A stretch of DNA of 64,000 bases from an uncultured Mucilaginibacter sp. (GTDB lineage: Bacteria > Bacteroidota > Bacteroidia > Sphingobacteriales > Sphingobacteriaceae). Positions 59,847 through 64,000 of this stretch are shown piece after piece (within the stretch, counting starts at the first letter, position 1; each line of letters starts with the position of its first letter). Under the pieces are notes generated by a model. The model did not search any database and was not told the DNA's origin. It worked only from the letters and a program-made list of their open reading frames with translations. The stretch is from the NCBI RefSeq assembly GCF_946479965.1, contig NZ_CAMLHX010000005.1, positions 1-64,000 on the forward strand, read 5' to 3'. A program made the position numbers and the translations under genes.

Positions 59847-61253
59847 TTATTTCCAATCATCCGTCCTAAATGGATTAACAGGTAAGCCCTCTTTGTTAAA
59901 CAGGTTAGACATGGCTATGTTGGTAAACGAGAAACGTACAGCCACCGGATTAGGCACTGCCTTGCTTGATACTACAATTTTACCTTTATCTAATTTCACT
60001 TCATCGGCTGGAACAAAGTTGTGATCTTCGCCTGCTATGGTAAACTCCGTTGCCTGCTTGGCATCGCCTTTTAGCATAAAGCCGTTGGGCGCGTAATCTA
60101 AATATAGCGTAACTTTTCCTTTGTTTATCTCCATGCGGTTATATAGCGGGTTGCGGTATTCCGGCAGGGGGATAGGCTTTTTGTAGGTATCCGCCAGTGC
60201 CAGATTAGCCAGCCTGTTACCAACGGTTAGCTTGTCTATCGGGTGCTGACTTTTAAGGTCATCAACCAGGTCGGTAATAACCACCATACCCGTTTTAGGA
60301 TACTTAAGCGCGCGGGTTTGTTGTTCATACAGCAAGGCGGCATCAATAGGTAATTCATAACCCGAAAATGGTGCGATCTGCACAATATAAAACGGAAACT
60401 CGTTGCCGTTATTTTTGCGCCAGTCGGCAATCATGCCGGTCAACATTTTCTCGTAGGCATAAGCGCGTGGCACGTTGCCTTCGCCCTGATACCATAAAGT
60501 ACCGGCAATGGTATATTTAATGATAGGAGCTATCATTGAATTATAGATCAGACCGGGCTTATCAGGGCGGTAAGTAACCGTTTTGATGGTTTTTGATGCC
60601 TTGATCATATCCGCATCGCTATCGATAACAGATTGCGGCTCCCAAAGCTCTATAGGCGTGCCACTCCAGGCCGATTGGATCAAACCAATAGGAACATTCA
60701 ATTCCTTGTTTATTTTCTTGCCAAAGAAGTAAGCAACAGCGCTAAATCTTCTCAACGACTCCTCGTTACAAGGCACCCATTTGCCATCAGCAAATTCCTG
60801 CGGATATTCTGATGATGCATGGGCCACGTTAAAAAAGCGGATCTTATCATTAGCCGCAGTAGGCAATTCATCGCGTATTTGCTTGGTGCCGCTCATTTCC
60901 ATGTTCGATTGACCCGAGCATAACCACACCTCGCCTATTAAAATGTTCTCTAACACAATGGTGTTTGATCTGCCTTTCAATGTGATTGTATATGGGCCGC
61001 CTGCCGGAGGTGTCGCTATCTGCACTTTCCATTTACCACCCGGGGTTGAAGTAACCTCGTCTGCCGTAGTTTTCCATGAGGAAATCACCGTAAACCGCTC
61101 GCTGGCATCGCCCCAGCCCCATAAAGTGGCGTTGGCATTTTGCTGAAGCACCATACCACTGCTTATGATAGGTGGTATCCTAACAAGGGCGAATGAATTG
61201 TTTGCGCACAGTAGCACAGCAAGCAAAGGCAATAAATAGTAAAGCTTTTTCAT
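59847..61253 (-). CDS. Sialate O-acetylesterase-like enzyme
   Basis: A 468-residue exported esterase of the SGNH/sialate O-acetylesterase family, with a signal peptide (MKKLYYLLPLLAVLLCANNSFA). The nucleophile is in LCSGQSNMEMSG near 111-122, other blocks are LIQSAWSGTPIELW and TLWYQGEGNVPRAYAYEK near 250-267, and the catalytic Asp/His is DDLKSQHPIDK near 325-335. It removes acetyl groups from sugars in complex glycans, often hemicelluloses, pectins or sialic acids. It is the most distal gene seen of the right-hand minus-strand carbohydrate set. Confidence 0.9.
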   Translation of the reverse strand: MKKLYYLLPLLAVLLCANNSFALVRIPPIISSGMVLQQNANATLWGWGDASERFTVISSWKTTADEVTSTPGGKWKVQIATPPAGGPYTITLKGRSNTIVLENILIGEVWLCSGQSNMEMSGTKQIRDELPTAANDKIRFFNVAHASSEYPQEFADGKWVPCNEESLRRFSAVAYFFGKKINKELNVPIGLIQSAWSGTPIELWEPQSVIDSDADMIKASKTIKTVTYRPDKPGLIYNSMIAPIIKYTIAGTLWYQGEGNVPRAYAYEKMLTGMIADWRKNNGNEFPFYIVQIAPFSGYELPIDAALLYEQQTRALKYPKTGMVVITDLVDDLKSQHPIDKLTVGNRLANLALADTYKKPIPLPEYRNPLYNRMEINKGKVTLYLDYAPNGFMLKGDAKQATEFTIAGEDHNFVPADEVKLDKGKIVVSSKAVPNPVAVRFSFTNIAMSNLFNKEGLPVNPFRTDDWK

Positions 61254-61280
61254 TTTAGTTCGATAATTACATTATTAAAA

Positions 61281-61429
61281 TGCCCCGGAGGGGCTACCTA
61301 TTTGTAGCAAATTGATTGCATATAATTTTTTGCTCCGTCAGGAGCTACCCTTAGCGAATTAGGGTAACCCCTGACGGGGTAAAAATCTAATGTTTAATTA
61401 TCCTACAAATAGGTAGCCCCTCCGGGGCA
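61281..61429. repeat. Nested inverted repeat between RraA and sialate esterase genes
   Basis: Perfect 27-bp outer arms (61281-61307 and 61403-61429), starting TGCCCCGGAGGGGCTACC, enclose a second imperfect hairpin made of 20-bp arms (about 61332-61351 and 61361-61380). The CCCCTCCGGGG core is typical of dispersed Bacteroidota repeats. It occupies most of the 208-bp gap and may limit read-through into the esterase gene. Confidence 0.85.
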
Positions 61430-61461
61430 AGCCTTTGTGTTTTTTATTATCCGGCCCCCTA

Positions 61462-62394
61462 TTACCAGGTCCTCTTGCTCATCATTTTATCCACCTCAGC
61501 ACGGGTCATTTTACCAAGTTCAGGATGGCCTGCCAGCCATTTAACAAAGTCATCTTTAATAACATCTGTCCACTGGCTGTCAATTTCGCCGGTGCTGTAT
61601 TTACCGGTTCGTACCATTTCAAAGCCGAACTGGTCCTTTCTTACCACAAACTCACCGGTGCTTACTACCTCTTCGGCCATGTGCGCGGGGATGAATAACA
61701 CGCCCTCTTTTTGCACCAATACCAAATCACCGGGCAAAACCATTACATCGCCAATGCGGATAGGGCCATTCAAGCCCATCAACACCATATCTTCGGTAAA
61801 CGAAGGGTGAAAATCGCGTACCAGAGCGCTGAAACCCTGCATACGACTTATTTCCTGCAAGTCGCGGGCAGCGCCGTCAAACACAACGCCGTTGCCCGAT
61901 TTTGCAAAGATGGAATTGGCCAGGGTAGAACCCATAATGCCACCGCCGCTTATCTTTCCAAAGGCATCGGCAACGTATAAGTCGCCTTTTTGCAATACAT
62001 CAATAGGCCATGAGTTGGTATTACCCTTACGGCCCTGCTTGGCACCTCGCTCCTTAATGTTTTTCTCCACATCGGGGCGGCTCGGCATATACATGGCAGT
62101 TACGGCACGGCCGGTCATGGTAATATCGCTGCTGCGTTTAAAGTTACCCTCGTACTGATGTAAATAGCCCGCGTTTTTTAAAACGGTCCAGGCATCATCA
62201 ATCATAATAGTTTTGGCGCGCTCCAGCAACGCATCAGATATTTTAGGCCTGCCATCCGCAAAACGTTCGCCTTTCCATTCTGACGTAAGGAAGATCATTT
62301 CCTCTTTTGAAATAGTTTGCGCTAACGTGGTTTTAACCGTTGCAATGCAAACCAACAGCAGTATTATTATCCCTTTTCCTTTCATCTTCTTCAA
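61462..62394 (-). CDS. RraA-family protein, exported
   Basis: A 310-residue protein with a signal peptide (MKKMKGKGIIILLLVCIATVKTTLAQ) before an RraA/dimethylmenaquinone methyltransferase-like fold. Visible motifs are KISGGGIMGSTLANSIFA near 150-167, GVVFDGAARDLQEISRM near 172-188 and VMVLPGDLVLVQKEGVLFIPA near 220-240. RraA-like enzymes are Mg-dependent aldolases or decarboxylases; export is unusual for them. It lies 13 bp after the beta-helix gene and probably in its operon, suggesting work on a product of that protein. The biochemical role is not established. Confidence 0.8.
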   Translation of the reverse strand: MKKMKGKGIIILLLVCIATVKTTLAQTISKEEMIFLTSEWKGERFADGRPKISDALLERAKTIMIDDAWTVLKNAGYLHQYEGNFKRSSDITMTGRAVTAMYMPSRPDVEKNIKERGAKQGRKGNTNSWPIDVLQKGDLYVADAFGKISGGGIMGSTLANSIFAKSGNGVVFDGAARDLQEISRMQGFSALVRDFHPSFTEDMVLMGLNGPIRIGDVMVLPGDLVLVQKEGVLFIPAHMAEEVVSTGEFVVRKDQFGFEMVRTGKYSTGEIDSQWTDVIKDDFVKWLAGHPELGKMTRAEVDKMMSKRTW

Positions 62395-62407
62395 TTTGTA
62401 TTTATTA

Positions 62408-64000
62408 TTAAAATTTAAAATTGTCTGTGTTATTTAATGTGACATTGTGCACAGCTTCCAAACCTAAACGTTCTTTTAGTTGCGTTAAGTACAGACTTTT
62501 TGGTGCAACGTGCCTGTCCAACGATTCAATATACCCTCTTGGTTTTGAAAGATCCTGCAATGGAGCGTTATAGATAACCGAAGCCGTACCAATATGGCCA
62601 AATGAATAATTTTTAGCCGTAGGCGGGCTTTGGATCAGGAAATCACCTTCGCAGTTCCAAAATACAATATTGGCACCTGCCCAACCGATGATATAATCCC
62701 AGAAACGGGCTGTTAAAGGCGCTTTCACGTTATCATACAATACGCCATTGGCCCAGTGGTTATGCGGCTCGCTGGTTGAGTAAGGGTTTACTGCCTTACA
62801 ATCTAAAAATACGTTGCCGCTTGCTTCCTGAGCTTGCAATACAAACGAGTGACGCCCTTTTTGTGAGAAGCAACGTTGCACTAAAGCCAGCTGACCTTGC
62901 AAATGGTAAATAAACCTACGGGCACCTTGACGTACAGATACCGGCTCCCACGATTCTACATCCTGAATGGTTACCCATTTTGTGCCTGCATTAGTTTGCA
63001 CAACACTATTAACAAAATGATAAGCAGACATACTGCGTACCCATACATTTTTAGCGTTGCTGATGGTTACCAGGTTTCTGTAATGGTTCTCATCAGAAAA
63101 ATATTCCTCCCCTTTATAAGCGGCGGCAGGTTTATTATCTGGCCTGTCCATGTTGTAATATTGACTGGTACGTACAGTAGGATTGTATTCTGATATACCG
63201 CGCAGGTTTTCAACACCTACGTTCTCAATGCGCGCATCATCATATTTTATTACATCGCCGCCACCCCATTTAGTCTCGATGGCAGTGAATATCGGTGCGT
63301 CAACAGTGATGGTATTGCCTTTTATTTCGGTTATTATACGGTCATAAGTGATGGTAAACGGTCTCCACCTTTTGCCATTGCCGACTGATGCGCTGTCTAC
63401 ACCTAGTTCTTTTATCCAATCCTGGTTGCCATAACGCCTAACCAAAACTTTATCACCTACCTTAAAACCTTTGGCAGCTGTCACGCTTAATGAACGCGCG
63501 CCAACAGGTACGTAATTATCGGTAACTGTTTGCTTACTGGCTTCTATTAAAGTAATGCCTTTCTCGCCGGCAAGGTTGATCAATGAGCTACCTGCATTCC
63601 CGGGAGGACGAGGGGTAACCGTTCTGCCAAATAATATGGTTCCGATCTCTGTCGTTCCTTCGCCACGTAATATAACGCCCGAAGCTTTTATAACCAGTGG
63701 TTTATCCAAAGGATAAGTGCCTTGCTTTATAAGCACAGCCCCTCTGAAACCTTGTGCATCTAATGGCATAGCCGATACTTTGTCAATAGCTGCCTGTATA
63801 ACAACTGAGCAATCGCCGACAACCGGCCAAACAGTTACCTTGTTAGGCACGTAAGGAATGGCTACACCGCCGCCTTTAAAACCGGCGTTTGAAAAATCAG
63901 GAATACGGTTTCCTAAACTATCAGGTGTGTAAACAAGTTTACCCTCCATACCCGGATAAACCAGTGTTGTAGCAGGCGCGATGTCCTGTGCGTGGCTGGC
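62408..64000 (-). CDS. Right-handed beta-helix (pectate-lyase-like) protein, N-terminus beyond window
   Basis: The frame is open to the window edge, so the start and any signal peptide lie to the right; 530 residues are visible. The first part has VVGDCSVVIQAAIDKVSA and GAVLIKQGTYPLDKPLVI, typical of the pectate-lyase-3 type beta-helix. Later come VILRGEGTT, RNLVTISNAKNVWVRSM and AVNPYSTSEPHNHWANGVLYD. Family members are polysaccharide lyases or glycosidases; exact activity cannot be assigned. It heads the visible part of a minus-strand set with RraA-like and sialate-esterase-like genes. Confidence 0.78.
   Translation of the reverse strand, partial: ASHAQDIAPATTLVYPGMEGKLVYTPDSLGNRIPDFSNAGFKGGGVAIPYVPNKVTVWPVVGDCSVVIQAAIDKVSAMPLDAQGFRGAVLIKQGTYPLDKPLVIKASGVILRGEGTTEIGTILFGRTVTPRPPGNAGSSLINLAGEKGITLIEASKQTVTDNYVPVGARSLSVTAAKGFKVGDKVLVRRYGNQDWIKELGVDSASVGNGKRWRPFTITYDRIITEIKGNTITVDAPIFTAIETKWGGGDVIKYDDARIENVGVENLRGISEYNPTVRTSQYYNMDRPDNKPAAAYKGEEYFSDENHYRNLVTISNAKNVWVRSMSAYHFVNSVVQTNAGTKWVTIQDVESWEPVSVRQGARRFIYHLQGQLALVQRCFSQKGRHSFVLQAQEASGNVFLDCKAVNPYSTSEPHNHWANGVLYDNVKAPLTARFWDYIIGWAGANIVFWNCEGDFLIQSPPTAKNYSFGHIGTASVIYNAPLQDLSKPRGYIESLDRHVAPKSLYLTQLKERLGLEAVHNVTLNNTDNFKF

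Noticed and set aside
1..64000. Prophage, integrative element or insertion sequence
   Set aside because: No integrase, transposase, phage structural gene or tRNA-attachment duplication was found. The repeats are short non-coding elements.

Overview
This window looks like a chromosomal segment of a Bacteroidota bacterium, most likely a member of the Sphingobacteriaceae (Mucilaginibacter- or Pedobacter-like). The evidence is a gliding lipoprotein GldD, Bacteroidota-type -7 promoter boxes (TAnnTTTG), tandem TPR histidine kinases, lipoproteins with a Lys-rich stretch after the lipid cysteine, secreted carbohydrate-active genes, and many small inverted repeats of the kinds scattered through such genomes. 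I saw no transposase, integrase, phage gene, tRNA, rRNA or CRISPR array. The organism name is an inference from gene content, not a database match.

Layout. 1-8.1 kb: a pentose phosphate operon on the minus strand, read ppgk-tkt-rpiA-tal-HAD-gnd-zwf, with zwf cut by the left edge. 8.5-14.1 kb: a NarL-type response regulator and an outer-membrane beta-barrel gene (minus), divergent from two tandem TPR sensor kinases (plus) whose kinase halves are nearly identical. 14.1-21.1 kb: a complete ebo cluster (TMEM220-like gene, eboA, B, C, D, E, F), all minus strand, with a candidate promoter at its head. 21.3-29.5 kb: housekeeping genes (hpt, M16 peptidase, peptide deformylase, the NifU/Mrp Fe-S pair, AraC regulator, VOC protein, signal peptidase I). 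29.9-39.5 kb: exonuclease III, cyclophilin, rbfA, LolC/E-type permease, MBL hydrolase, gldD, aroE, SDR, trmB, an alkyltransferase-like protein and others. 39.6-49.8 kb: DUF2339-DUF3999 pair, YkuK-like protein, zinc-ribbon and Nif3 genes, TM2 protein, dipeptide epimerase, a GreA-like protein and a Tat-exported molybdopterin enzyme with its cytochrome b partner. 50.1-64 kb: NHL lipoprotein, radA, a double-cupin/SMP-30 lipoprotein, HPP protein, LytS/LytTR pair, an esterase, and a secreted glycan-related set (sialate O-acetylesterase, RraA-like protein, beta-helix protein cut by the right edge).

How the genes work together. The first operon links glucose phosphorylation to the oxidative and non-oxidative pentose phosphate pathways (rpe and pgl are not in the window). 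The ebo cluster encodes a cyclitol-synthase-like enzyme, a UbiA-like membrane prenyltransferase, TIM-barrel and TatD enzymes and a phosphodiesterase. Its best known relative moves scytonemin precursors to the periplasm in cyanobacteria, and its product here is unknown. The signals that gene annotation does not explain are mostly in the DNA: two intergenic elements with a conserved core flanked by roughly 10-bp-spaced GRAAC boxes, and a dispersed repeat that lies in frame inside radA.
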